The notes under the pieces: model-generated
Told to the model about the DNA's origin: nothing
What the model saw: only the letters and a program-made list of their open reading frames with translations
Databases searched by the model: none
NCBI RefSeq assembly: GCF_014854695.1
Contig: NZ_CP027557.1
Coordinates: 4,588,001-4,652,000 of the forward strand
Length of the DNA stretch: 64,000 bases
Direction of reading: 5' to 3'
From: Rhodococcus rhodochrous
Lineage (GTDB): Bacteria; Actinomycetota; Actinomycetes; Mycobacteriales; Mycobacteriaceae
Position numbers and translations under genes: made by a program
Part shown: one piece after another, positions 24,002 through 33,055 of the stretch
Position numbering within the stretch: the first letter of the stretch is position 1
Layout of the letters: each line of letters starts with the position of its first letter

Positions 24002-27000
24002 TCAGAAGTCGGTGTCGACGCCGAGCTCGGCGAGGCGGGCCCGGTACTGCTCCACGGAGCGGAGCTTGACGTCCTCGTAGCCGCGCACCATGTCGGGCAG
24101 AGCCGCGATCTCGACGGCGCGGTCGTAGGAGTCGACGTGCAGGTCGGCGGCGAGCCGCTGGATCGTTGCGGTGTAGTGGGCGAGCAGAGCACGCTCGACG
24201 CGGCGGACGTGGGCGTAGCCGAAGGGATCGAGCTTCGTGCCGCGCAGACGCTTCGCCTTGGCCAGAGCCTTCAGCGCGACATGCGATTTCGGTCCGAAGC
24301 CGACCTTCTTCTCGCGGCCGAGTGCACGCAGCGCCGGCGGGTGCAGGCGGTAGGTGAGCTTGCGCCCACCGGGGACCTGGCCCTGCACCTCGTCGAGGAA
24401 GGCCGGGTCGACGAGCATGCGGGCGACCTCGTACTCGTCCTTGTAGGCGGTGAACTTGAACAGCCCACGGGCGACGGCCTCGCTGAAGTCCGTGCGGTTC
24501 GTGACGCGACGCTCGGCTTCCCAGGCTGCCTGCACCTGCCCGATGTAGCGGGCGGCGAGCGCTTCGCTCTGGAAGTCGATCAGCGACGCGGCGCGGATGC
24601 GCACGAGTCGCTCGACCTCACCGGTGAAGGTGGTGCCGGCGAACAGACGCTCCGGCGCGACGGTGGCGGCACGCTCCGGGCGGGCCGGTTCGGTCGCGGC
24701 GGCGAAGGCCGCGGGATCCGCGACGGCCACCCGGCCCCACCGGAAGGCGGCGATGTTGGTCGCGACGGCCACACCGTTGATCTCGATGGCCTCCTCGATG
24801 GCCTCGGCGGGGATCTCGAGTCCACCGAGTTGATGGGCGGCGCCCACGACGAGGAAGTTCGCGGCCGAGGTCTCACCGAACAGCGCCTGGGCTGCGGCGA
24901 GGGCGTCGAAGGAGACGGTCGTGCGGGTCGCGGTGTCGAGGCGGGCGAGCAGGTCCTGCTCGTCGGGGTGCCGGACCGAGCGGTCGTAGACCATGTCGCC
25001 GGTGGGGACGCGGCTCGTCGACGCGACCGCCACGGTCTCCTCACGGTTCGCGTAGGCGAGGTTCTTCGGCTCGGTCGCGGTGAGCAGGTCGAGCGCGAGC
25101 AGAGCGGTGGCACCGCCCGGGCCGACGCGGTTGCCGGGCTCGAGTCCGTCGGCGGCGAAGCGCAGGTGGGAGACCACCGGACCGGCCTTCTGGCTCATGC
25201 CGATCTGGTCGAGCGACTCGACCTCGAATCCGGCGCGCAGGGCTGCGGTGGCGAGCACCTGGTTGACGGTGACGATGCCGGTGCCGCCGATGCCCGCGAG
25301 GAAGATGTTGCGGGTTCCCTTGGGGGTGTCGATGGCGGCGTCCGGGATGCGGGGCGGGGTCGGAGCCTTGCGCCGCTTCGGCTTCTCGGGCGACGTCTCG
25401 ACGGTCACGAAGGACGGGCAGTCGCCGTCGAGGCACGAGTAGTCGGTGTTGCAGGAGGTCTGGTCGATGCGGGTCTTCGAACCGAACTCGGTCTCGACCG
25501 GCTGCACCGACAGGCAATTGCTCTTGACGCCGCAGTCGCCGCAGCCCTCGCACACCGCTTCGTTGATGACGACGCGGGTGGTGCGGGCGGGCAGGGTGCC
25601 GCGCTTGCGCTGACGGCGTGCATCGGCGGCGCAGTGCTGGTCGTAGATGAGCACGGTGACGCCCTCGATCTCGCGCAGCAGCTTCTGTGCCTCGTCGAGC
25701 CGGTCGCGGTGCCAGACCTCGGTGCCGCGCGCGAGGGTGCGCTTGCGCAGACGCTTCGGCTCGTCGGAGCAGATGATGATCTTGCGGACGCCCTCGGTGG
25801 TGAGCTTGTGGGTCAGCGCCGGGATCTTCAGGGCGCCTTCGGCGTCCTGCGCGCCGGTCATCGCGACGACGTCGTTGTAGAGCAGCTTGAAGGTGATGTT
25901 CACACCGGCGGCGACGCACGCCTGCACGGCGAGCTGGCCGGAGTGGAAATAGGTTCCGTCGCCGAGGTTCTGGAACATGTGGCCGATGTCGGTGAACGGC
26001 GCCTGGCCGATCCACTGCGCACCTTCGCCGCCCATCTGGGTCAGGCCGGTGACGGCGCTGTCCTTGCGGCCCGAGAGGGTGACGAGGGTGTGGCAGCCGA
26101 TACCGCCGCCGCCGATCGACCCCTCCGGCAGAGCGGTGGAGCGGTTGTGCGGGCAGCCGCTGCAGAAGTAGGGGGTGCGCTGGGTCGACAGCACCTCGAG
26201 CGACAACTGCGGCAGGGGTGCGGGGCCGAGTTCGACGTGGCCGCGCAGCACGCGACGCAGCGGGCCGCGCAGGCGACCGGCGGTGAGCTCACCGTCGACG
26301 GGCACGAGCGGGCGGCCGTCGGCGTCCTTCTTGCCGACGATCTGCGGGGCGTTCGCGGTGCCGTAGAGGATCTCGCGGATCTGGGTCTCGACGAAGGCGG
26401 TCTTGTCCTCGACCACGATCAGTTCGTCGAGGCCGCGGGCGAATTCGCGGACGATCTCGGGGCCGATGGGGTACGGCATGCCGATGCGGAGCAGGCGGAT
26501 GCCGGCGCGGTGCAGCGCGGCGTCGTCGACGCCGAGGTCGAGCAACGCCTGGCGCAGGGCGTCGAAGGTGGTGCCGGTGGCGGCGAGGCCGACACGGGCC
26601 TGCGGCGGGTCGACCTCGATCACGTCGAGGCCGTTGAGGCGGCCGTATTCCTGGACGATCTTCCAGCGCGGCCCGTAGAGGTCGGCCTCGGCGATGACGC
26701 TGTCGCCGGGCGCGGCCATGGGGCGCTGCTTGTAGACGAACGGCCGTCCTTCCCATTCGATCTCGGGGACCGTGATGGGCAGGTCGGAGATGGAGCCGTC
26801 GACGGACCAGGCGCCGTCGGCGACGTCCGCGACGATCTTGAGGGCGACGAGGCAGCCCGAGGCGCGCGACAGCGCGACGCCGTGCAGGCCCATCGTGACG
26901 ATCTCGGCGGCGTTGCGCGGGAACAGGACCGGGATGCCGAGGGCGGCGAGGGACCGCTCGCTGACGGCGGGCACGGTCGAGGATTTCGACGCGGGGTCGT

Positions 27001-27460
27001 CGCCCACCATGAGCAACACGCCACCGTTCGGGTTCACCCCGTACATGTTGGCGTGACGCAGTGCGTCGGTGGCGCGGTCGAGGCCGGGGCCCTTGCCGTA
27101 CCAGACGCCGACGACGCCGTCGTGGGTCGGTGTGCCGGCGCCGAGCTGCCCCTGGCTGCCCCACACAGCAGTGGCGGCGAGCTCCTCGTTGAATCCGGGC
27201 ACGAAGGTGATGTCGTGCTCGGCGAGGACCTTCGGCATGCCGTGGAGCATCTTGTCGAGACCACCGAGGGGGCTGCCCTGGTATCCGGAGACGAAGGTCG
27301 CGACTCGGCGACCGTCCCGCATGGCCCGTACCTGCTGTTCGACGAACAGGCGGGCGATGGCCTGGACGCCGGTGAGCAGCACGGTGCCGGAGCCCGAGCG
27401 ATATCGGTCGTCGAGGTCGTAGGGAAGTCGTTCGCTTTCGCGGATTACGGTCTCGGTCAT
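24002..27460 (-). CDS. Indolepyruvate/2-oxoacid ferredoxin oxidoreductase, fused subunits
   Basis: 1152 aa, the size of fused IorA-IorB proteins in actinobacteria. N-terminal thiamine-diphosphate pyrimidine domain (TGVQAIARLFVEQQ, GYQGSPLGGLDK), a pyrophosphate-binding region with SGCPHNRSTALPEG and GEGAQWIGQAPF, a ferredoxin-like cluster region with CEGCGDCG and further Cys around residue 650, then the gamma domain (GIGGTGIVTVNQVLA). Family role: oxidative decarboxylation of aryl or branched 2-oxo acids to acyl-CoA, reducing ferredoxin. Forms an operon with the dehydrogenase downstream. Confidence 0.92.
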   Translation of the reverse strand: MTETVIRESERLPYDLDDRYRSGSGTVLLTGVQAIARLFVEQQVRAMRDGRRVATFVSGYQGSPLGGLDKMLHGMPKVLAEHDITFVPGFNEELAATAVWGSQGQLGAGTPTHDGVVGVWYGKGPGLDRATDALRHANMYGVNPNGGVLLMVGDDPASKSSTVPAVSERSLAALGIPVLFPRNAAEIVTMGLHGVALSRASGCLVALKIVADVADGAWSVDGSISDLPITVPEIEWEGRPFVYKQRPMAAPGDSVIAEADLYGPRWKIVQEYGRLNGLDVIEVDPPQARVGLAATGTTFDALRQALLDLGVDDAALHRAGIRLLRIGMPYPIGPEIVREFARGLDELIVVEDKTAFVETQIREILYGTANAPQIVGKKDADGRPLVPVDGELTAGRLRGPLRRVLRGHVELGPAPLPQLSLEVLSTQRTPYFCSGCPHNRSTALPEGSIGGGGIGCHTLVTLSGRKDSAVTGLTQMGGEGAQWIGQAPFTDIGHMFQNLGDGTYFHSGQLAVQACVAAGVNITFKLLYNDVVAMTGAQDAEGALKIPALTHKLTTEGVRKIIICSDEPKRLRKRTLARGTEVWHRDRLDEAQKLLREIEGVTVLIYDQHCAADARRQRKRGTLPARTTRVVINEAVCEGCGDCGVKSNCLSVQPVETEFGSKTRIDQTSCNTDYSCLDGDCPSFVTVETSPEKPKRRKAPTPPRIPDAAIDTPKGTRNIFLAGIGGTGIVTVNQVLATAALRAGFEVESLDQIGMSQKAGPVVSHLRFAADGLEPGNRVGPGGATALLALDLLTATEPKNLAYANREETVAVASTSRVPTGDMVYDRSVRHPDEQDLLARLDTATRTTVSFDALAAAQALFGETSAANFLVVGAAHQLGGLEIPAEAIEEAIEINGVAVATNIAAFRWGRVAVADPAAFAAATEPARPERAATVAPERLFAGTTFTGEVERLVRIRAASLIDFQSEALAARYIGQVQAAWEAERRVTNRTDFSEAVARGLFKFTAYKDEYEVARMLVDPAFLDEVQGQVPGGRKLTYRLHPPALRALGREKKVGFGPKSHVALKALAKAKRLRGTKLDPFGYAHVRRVERALLAHYTATIQRLAADLHVDSYDRAVEIAALPDMVRGYEDVKLRSVEQYRARLAELGVDTDF

Positions 27461-27781
27461 TGCGTACCACCCGTCCTTCGTCGCGGCGTCCGATTGTGTC
27501 TGCGCCGCTTCGATCGCGTCATTTGGTACAGCAATGGTTGATTGAACTAGGCGAACTCGTCAACAAAAGATTTTCGAGCGCATCATTTCGCTCAAATGTG
27601 ATGCACCGCACACACATGAAGTGTGCACGGTGCTCAGAATCATCGCCCGCGGCGGACGCAGGCGGTTCCACCTCTCCCCCCGGTTCACGAACCCGCTGAG
27701 GGGTGGACCGGGTTGCCATCGCCGCCGGGAGGGTAAATCCCTCGGTAGCCGGAAGCGGCGTCCGGACGCCGCACCCGGTGA
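27461..27781. other. Intergenic region upstream of the oxidoreductase
   Basis: No convincing gene. An imperfect hairpin at 27603-27633 (GCACCG/CGGTGC with CACAC/GTGTG inside) lies about 145 bases upstream of the oxidoreductase start. The 18-base palindrome GCGGCGTCCGGACGCCGC occurs near 27756. The promoter of the oxidoreductase operon must be here. Confidence 0.5.
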
Positions 27782-27816
27782 GGTGCTGCCGGTTCAGACC
27801 TGCAGCCGGCAGCACC
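27782..27816. terminator. Terminator after the SPW-repeat gene
   Basis: Perfect 11-bp stem GGTGCTGCCGG (27782-27792) with 27806-27816, 13-base loop, 25 bases after the stop of the minus-strand membrane gene. Confidence 0.75.
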
Positions 27817-27840
27817 GTCCGGGCTACGCCGCCGAACCGG

Positions 27841-28281
27841 TCAGCGCGAACGGTCCATCAGACCGGTTCCCATCGCCGCCGTGGCCACGCCCAGGACGAA
27901 CACGATCGCACCCACGATGACGTGGGACCAGATCATGGACGTACTGGTGTCGACGCCGCTGACCAGCCACGGCGACACGAACAGCCACAGACCGAGCAAC
28001 GGCGCGACGAACGCCAGGCCGTGGGTGCGGCCGTAGGCCGAACCGAGTGCCAGGGCGAGCAGTGCGACCGCGAGGCCGCAGATCAGATTGGTGGTGGCGA
28101 GTGCCGTCTGATCGGCGAATCCGATGATCCAGGCGGATGCCGCCGCGTACAGACCGGCAACCATCATCAATCCGTCGGTGACCTGAGCTGTGGGCTGTTC
28201 ACCCATCCGGTCGTAACGTTCGCGCATCTCGACGATGTCGGGATGGGTGTGCATTGCAGAATGAGCCGATGATGTCGACAT
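27841..28281 (-). CDS. SPW-repeat membrane protein
   Basis: 146 aa with four membrane segments between residues 35 and 140. WIIGFADQTALATTNLICGL and FVSPWLVSGVDTSTSMIWSHVI are the two SPW repeats. Start at 28281 behind GGAGATGAGG. Function of the family unknown. Confidence 0.8.
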   Translation of the reverse strand: MSTSSAHSAMHTHPDIVEMRERYDRMGEQPTAQVTDGLMMVAGLYAAASAWIIGFADQTALATTNLICGLAVALLALALGSAYGRTHGLAFVAPLLGLWLFVSPWLVSGVDTSTSMIWSHVIVGAIVFVLGVATAAMGTGLMDRSR

Positions 28282-28426
28282 TGTCCTCATCTCCTCGTGG
28301 GTGAGAAGTCCGAGGGGCCCTCCTGGGTCCGACACCATTATCGTCGCCCCGGGCGGGATGTTGCCGTAGGGTAGAAAGTCCCGACTTGGCGATCTCGGGC
28401 GGGAAGAACCGTATCGATCCGGCCCC

Positions 28427-29497
28427 TCAGGGGACGAGGACGGCAGCACCGCGCACGCGGTCGCCGGCAAGATCCGCCAGCGCGCGGTCGGCTTCGTCCA
28501 ACCCGTAGCGCATCGTCGCGACCCTGATGCGGTGCTGCCCGGCGAATGCGAGAAACTCCCGGGAATCCTTACGGGTATTGGCGGTCACCGACCGGATCTC
28601 ACGCTCGTGGAACAGGTGCCGCTGATAGTTCAGCTGCGGTACGTCGGTCAGGTGGATGCCCGCGATCGAGAGGACGCCGCCGCGGTCGAGCGCTTCGAGT
28701 GCGGGCGGCACGAGGTCGCCGACGGGCGCGAAGAGGATGGCGGCATCGAGGGGCACCGGCGGTGCGTCCGCGGCGCCCTGCACCGACGCGGCCCCGAGTT
28801 CGCGGGCGAGATTCCGCGCGTCCTCACTCCTCGTCATGACGTGCACCTCGGCACCTTGCGCCAGGGCGACCTGCGCCGCGATGTGGGCGCTGCCGCCGAA
28901 GCCGTAGATGCCGAGCCTGCCGCCGTCGGGGACCGAGGCGCGCTTCAGCGCGCGGTAGCCGATGATGCCGGCGCAGAGAAGCGGAGCGAGTTCGACGTCG
29001 TCGTATCCGTCGGGCAGCGGGAGGGCGTATGCCGCCGGTACGGCGACGAACTCGGCGTACCCGCCGTCCTCGTCCCAACCGGTGTATCTCGAATTCGGAC
29101 AGAGGTTCTCGTCGCCACGGCGACAGTAGCGGCACTGCCCACAAGTCGACTGCAGCCAGGCCACGCCGACGCGGTCGCCGGCGGCGAACCCCTCGACCGC
29201 CTCCCCCACCCGATGGACCACACCGACCACCTCGTGCCCCGGGACGACACCCGCCCGGTGGACGGGGAGATCGCCCTCGGCGACATGCAGGTCGGTGCGG
29301 CACACACCGCACACCAGCACACGCACCAGCAGATCGTTCGGTCCCGTCTCCGGAAGCGGGACGGATTCGAACCGCAAAGGGTGACCGGCGACGGGGCCGG
29401 GCTCCACCACTCGCCATGCTCGCATCGATCGGGGCTCGTCCACGGCGCTCGCCTCCCGCGTATCTGTCGATCTTCCTGTGTTTGCCGATGTCGGCAC
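28427..29497 (-). CDS. Zinc-dependent alcohol dehydrogenase (MDR family, AdhA-like)
   Basis: 356 aa from the GTG at 29497 (AAGGAG, 7-base spacing). Catalytic zinc ligands Cys in CGVCRTDLH and His/Glu in PGHEVVG; structural zinc Cys cluster [15 protein letters not shown]; Rossmann motif [14 protein letters not shown] shorter start at 29425 ([10 protein letters not shown]) lacks a ribosome site. Oxidises primary alcohols or reduces aldehydes; substrate unknown. Divergent from a small acidic gene and hemerythrin gene with only 18 bases between starts. Confidence 0.88.
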   Translation of the reverse strand: MPTSANTGRSTDTREASAVDEPRSMRAWRVVEPGPVAGHPLRFESVPLPETGPNDLLVRVLVCGVCRTDLHVAEGDLPVHRAGVVPGHEVVGVVHRVGEAVEGFAAGDRVGVAWLQSTCGQCRYCRRGDENLCPNSRYTGWDEDGGYAEFVAVPAAYALPLPDGYDDVELAPLLCAGIIGYRALKRASVPDGGRLGIYGFGGSAHIAAQVALAQGAEVHVMTRSEDARNLARELGAASVQGAADAPPVPLDAAILFAPVGDLVPPALEALDRGGVLSIAGIHLTDVPQLNYQRHLFHEREIRSVTANTRKDSREFLAFAGQHRIRVATMRYGLDEADRALADLAGDRVRGAAVLVP

Positions 29498-29515
29498 CGG
29501 TGAACTCCTTCATAC

Positions 29516-29668
29516 ATGAGCAGCACAGACGGTTCTGCCGATCCGTACGACGCAGCCGAAGATCCTGACGCCGATCCCGACAATCTCCTCTCCAAGGCTC
29601 CGCAACAGCCCGACCAAGCGGAGGGCGAGGACGAACCGGACGAGACCGGCGATACCGGACATTCCTGA
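29516..29668 (+). CDS. Small acidic protein, 50 aa
   Basis: Starts MSSTDGSADPYDAAEDPDAD and stays rich in Asp, Glu, Pro and Gln; predicted disordered. Ribosome site weak. It ends 19 bases before the hemerythrin gene, so probably the first gene of that operon. GC-rich third positions support coding. Function unknown. Confidence 0.55.
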   Translation: MSSTDGSADPYDAAEDPDADPDNLLSKAPQQPDQAEGEDEPDETGDTGHS

Positions 29669-29687
29669 CGATCCGAAGGAGATCCCG

Positions 29688-30269
29688 ATGACCGAAACAG
29701 CCTACGAGGGCCCGAATTCCGGCGGCACGGATGTCGTCACCATCCTCACCGAGGACCACCGGGAGATGCTCGAACTTCTGGGCCGAGCGGAGACCACACT
29801 CGACGCGGAGGAGCGCCGCGATCTCACCGATGCGGCGATCGCCGAGGTGATGAGGCACTCGGTCGCCGAGGAGATGTTCGTCTATCCGGAGATGGAGAAG
29901 CACCTCCCCGGGGGCACGGAAGCCGTCGAACACGACAAGGAGGAGCACGACGAGATCGTGCAGGTGATGAAGCAACTCGAGGACGCGGAAGCATCGAGTG
30001 CGGAGTTCACGACGTTGGTGAAGAAGTTGCAGGATCTTCTGCGCCACCACGCGAACGACGAAGAATCCGAACAGTTCCCGGCGTTGAGGACACATCTCGG
30101 GCACGACACCCTCGTGGAGGTCGGCACCAAGGTACAGGCCGCCAAGAAACTGGCCCCGACCCGACCGCATCCGTCCGCGCCGCATTCCGAACTGTTCCAC
30201 AAGACCATCGGACCGGGGGTCGGCATGGTGGACCGACTGCGCGACGCACTGACCGGACGCAATACCTGA
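29688..30269 (+). CDS. Hemerythrin HHE-domain protein
   Basis: 193 aa. Di-iron ligand pattern: EDHREML, RHSVAEEMFVYPEM, EHDKEEHDEIV and HHANDEESEQFP, in four helices over residues 20-145, then a 45-residue Pro/His-rich tail. AAGGAG precedes the ATG. Actinobacterial HHE proteins are linked to oxygen, NO or peroxide sensing; a manganese catalase follows 440 bases downstream. Confidence 0.88.
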   Translation: MTETAYEGPNSGGTDVVTILTEDHREMLELLGRAETTLDAEERRDLTDAAIAEVMRHSVAEEMFVYPEMEKHLPGGTEAVEHDKEEHDEIVQVMKQLEDAEASSAEFTTLVKKLQDLLRHHANDEESEQFPALRTHLGHDTLVEVGTKVQAAKKLAPTRPHPSAPHSELFHKTIGPGVGMVDRLRDALTGRNT

Positions 30270-30307
30270 GCGTAGGAACAGGACGAGCGCACGGATCACG
30301 ATTTCCA

Positions 30308-30572
30308 TCAGGGCACCAACCAGGTATCGAAATAGATTGTCACTGACGATTTCTCGTCGTCCATCACCGAGACGAAGCCCGATTCGTCCCATTGCCTCCC
30401 GGCACGGATCCGCACGTCGAGCGCGAAGGTGAACTCGTCACCCGGTGGTGGATCGAAGGTCAGTTAGGCCAAACCGTCCCCCGCGGTCTCCGAGGACGCC
30501 TGTTCTCCATCTCTCCACGTTGACACAGAACCGGTGACAAACGGTGGATATCCATAGGGCGTTTGAGCTGCA
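30308..30572 (-). pseudogene. Remnant of a protein gene with an internal stop
   Basis: A minus-strand frame reads TPYGYPPFVTGSVSTWRDGE and on to GDGLA, meets TAA at 30464-30466, then continues as LTFDPPPGDEFTFALDVRIR to a TGA at 30308-30310. Both halves look coding and share the frame, so this appears to be the C-terminal part of a disrupted gene without its 5' end. Codon use is less GC-rich than in neighbours. The rest of 30270-30707 shows no other gene. Confidence 0.5.
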
Positions 30573-30707
30573 GAAGCACGGGTAGTCGCACGTAGCACCA
30601 CGGGCCAACCGAGGCGGCGTCGAGACCGGGCGCCACGAGGTGTCTTCACGGGCGCGTCTTCACGCGGGACGCGTCTCCGCACGATAATCGGCATTCGAGG
30701 GAGCAAC

Positions 30708-31622
30708 ATGTTTCGTCACACAGACCATCTGCAGTTCGACGTCAAGCCGGAGAAGCCCGATCCCGTCTACGCCCGCAAGCTCCAGGAACTGATCGGCGGC
30801 GCGTACGGTGAGATGACCGTGACCATGCAGTACCTGTTCCAGGGCTGGAACTGTCGAATGCCCGGGAAGTACAAGGACATGATCATGGACGTCGCCACCG
30901 AGGAGATCGGGCACGTCGAAATGATCGCCACTATGGTGGCGCGTCTCCTCGAAGGCGCACCCGCCACGGAGTCGACCAAGAACGCCGCCGCCGACCCCGT
31001 GGTCGCAGCCGTACTCGGCGGCATGGATCCGCAGCAGGCCATCATCTCCGGTGGCGGCCCCACTCTTTCCGACAGCAACGGTGTGCCCTGGAACGGGCGC
31101 TTCATCGTGGCCAGCGGTAACCTCCTCGCCGACTTCCATGCCAATGTCGCCGCCGAAGCGCAGGGCAGGGTGCAGACCGCGCGTCTGTACAACATGACGG
31201 ACGATCCGGGTGTCAAGGACATGCTCCGGTTCAACCTCGCCCGCGACACCTACCACCAGAACCTGTGGCTCGCGGCCATCGAGGAACTGAAGGCCGACGG
31301 GATCGAGCCCAGCCCGATCGCACCGAACGCATTGTTCGACGAGGAGCATTCCGAGCACGCGTCGAGCCTGTGGCACCTGTCCGACGGTGCGGCCGCCGAT
31401 CAGGGCCGCTGGGCGCACGGTACCGGCCCCGACGGCACGACACCCATGTCGTTCCTCGCCGACCCGGTCCCGCTGGGCGATGTGGCGAGCGCCCCGCCGC
31501 CGGACCCGAAGCTGTACGCGACATACGACGGATCGCAGGGCAAGCCCCGTTCTGCCGCATTGGGAACGGAGAAGGGCCTCATGGGTAAGATGAAGGACGC
31601 CCTCGACCCCGACAACCCCTGA
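30708..31622 (+). CDS. Manganese catalase
   Basis: 304 aa. Di-manganese helical bundle: ELIGGAYGEMTVTMQYLFQG, DVATEEIGHVEMIATM, NVAAEAQGRVQTARLY and RDTYHQNLWLAAIEEL carry the Glu/His ligands. Length and C-terminal tail fit the family. Decomposes hydrogen peroxide in the cytoplasm. The start lies 45 bases from an AT-rich segment; GGGAG appears at about -10. Followed by a 14-bp terminator. Confidence 0.92.
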   Translation: MFRHTDHLQFDVKPEKPDPVYARKLQELIGGAYGEMTVTMQYLFQGWNCRMPGKYKDMIMDVATEEIGHVEMIATMVARLLEGAPATESTKNAAADPVVAAVLGGMDPQQAIISGGGPTLSDSNGVPWNGRFIVASGNLLADFHANVAAEAQGRVQTARLYNMTDDPGVKDMLRFNLARDTYHQNLWLAAIEELKADGIEPSPIAPNALFDEEHSEHASSLWHLSDGAAADQGRWAHGTGPDGTTPMSFLADPVPLGDVASAPPPDPKLYATYDGSQGKPRSAALGTEKGLMGKMKDALDPDNP

Positions 31623-31637
31623 TCTTTCCTTCCGATG

Positions 31638-31672
31638 CAACCGCCCCGGCTCCCCGCGAGCCGGGGCGGTTG
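31638..31672 (+). terminator. Terminator after the manganese catalase
   Basis: Perfect 14-bp stem (31638-31651 with 31659-31672, core CCGCCCCGGC), 7-base loop. Confidence 0.85.
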
Positions 31673-31750
31673 CGCGTGAAAGCACCTTCCCCGCGGTTTG
31701 TTTCGTTATCGGTTTGTTTTGTGACGCAAGGGAGCGGGAAGGCTTCATCC

Positions 31751-33043
31751 ATGAGCACCAACATCTTCGTCCTCGGACTCACCGACATCCAGCGCAAGGA
31801 ACTGGAGACCGTACGCGGCGCCGACCAGCTGAGCTTCCACGGCCTCCTCGACTACGAAACCCTGGTGGAGCCCGACGAATACGTGTTCGACGATCTTCTC
31901 GACGCCTGCCGGCGCGAGCTCGACGACTTCCCCGGCAGCGTGGACGGGATCATCGCTCACTGGGACTTCCCCACCAGCGTGCTCGCCCCGATCCTCGCCG
32001 CCGAACGGAACATCCCCTCGCCGTCGCTGCGCAGTATCGTGGCCACCGAACACAAGTACTGGAGCCGTCTTGCGCAGAAGGAATCCGTTCCCGAGTGCGT
32101 CCCGCAGTTCAACTCGTTCGACCCCTTCGACGACAACGCCCTCGACAGCATCGAGCTCGACTTCCCGTTCTGGGTCAAACCCGTGAAGTCGCATTCGTCG
32201 CAGCTCGGGTTCGAGATCCACAACGAGCAGGAGTTCGCCGACGCTCTCGTCGAGATCCGCGAGAAGATCGGGCTCGTGGGTAACGCCTTCGACGAAGTTC
32301 TGCGCCGTGTCGATCTCCCGGACGAGATCGGGAAGAGCTCGGGCACTACCTGTCTCGCCGAGCAGGTCGTCACCGGTACTCAGGCGGCTCCGGAAGGCAC
32401 GATGTTCCAGGGACAGTTCAACGTCCACGGTGTCTTCGACATGCGCAAGGACACTGCCGGGCACAGCTTCGAACGTCTCGATTACCCGGCGAGCACCGTG
32501 CCCGAGGAGGTGCAGGCACGCATGATCGACATCACCGAGCGGTACCTGCGCCACGTCGGCTTCGACAACGGCTGCTTCAACTCCGAGTTCATGTGGGACG
32601 AGGAGAACGACAAGCTCTGGCTGATCGAGGTCAACACCCGGATCTCCCAGTCGCACAGCGAATTGTTCGCCAAGGTCGACGGCAGCTCCAACCACGAGGT
32701 GGCCATCGACATCGCCCTCGGCCGGCAGCCCCGGATGCCGCACCGGCAGGGTGAATACGCCGTCGCAGCGAAGTGCATCATCCCGCACTACGAGGACGGC
32801 ATCGTCACCTCGGTGCCCTCGGAAGCCGACATCGCCCGTCTCCGCGAACGGATCCCCGGCGCTCTGGTGTGCATCGACGTCGCTCCCGGTGACCGGCTCG
32901 CCGATCTGCCCAACCAGGACGCCTACCGCTACGAACTGGGCACGATGTACATCGGCGCCGACAGTGTCGAACAGCTCGAGCAGCGCTATCACGAGGGACT
33001 CGAGGCACTTCCGTTCGCCTTCGATCCGGCGCACAAGGACTAG
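31751..33043 (+). CDS. ATP-grasp-domain ligase
   Basis: 430 aa from ATG 31751 (GGGAAGG site). ATP-grasp features: EHKYWSRLAQKE, FPFWVKPVKSHSSQLGFEI (ATP-binding Lys), and the metal-binding end WLIEVNTRISQSHSELFAKV. ATP-grasp enzymes join a carboxylate to an amine or thiol through an acyl phosphate. The stop is 12 bases from the start of a CocE-type hydrolase, so the two act together: one probably builds an amide or peptide that the other cuts or transfers. Substrate unknown. Confidence 0.85.
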   Translation: MSTNIFVLGLTDIQRKELETVRGADQLSFHGLLDYETLVEPDEYVFDDLLDACRRELDDFPGSVDGIIAHWDFPTSVLAPILAAERNIPSPSLRSIVATEHKYWSRLAQKESVPECVPQFNSFDPFDDNALDSIELDFPFWVKPVKSHSSQLGFEIHNEQEFADALVEIREKIGLVGNAFDEVLRRVDLPDEIGKSSGTTCLAEQVVTGTQAAPEGTMFQGQFNVHGVFDMRKDTAGHSFERLDYPASTVPEEVQARMIDITERYLRHVGFDNGCFNSEFMWDEENDKLWLIEVNTRISQSHSELFAKVDGSSNHEVAIDIALGRQPRMPHRQGEYAVAAKCIIPHYEDGIVTSVPSEADIARLRERIPGALVCIDVAPGDRLADLPNQDAYRYELGTMYIGADSVEQLEQRYHEGLEALPFAFDPAHKD

Positions 33044-33055
33044 GAGGAGCACTAC

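Noticed and set aside
23969-27541. 1190-codon plus-strand open frame across the oxidoreductase gene
   Set aside because: Fully antisense to a recognisable 1152-aa enzyme; such frames are common opposite GC-rich genes and the translation has no domain.
27519-27815. 98-codon minus-strand ORF between the oxidoreductase and SPW genes
   Set aside because: Its start lies inside the terminator hairpin, and composition is not coding-like.
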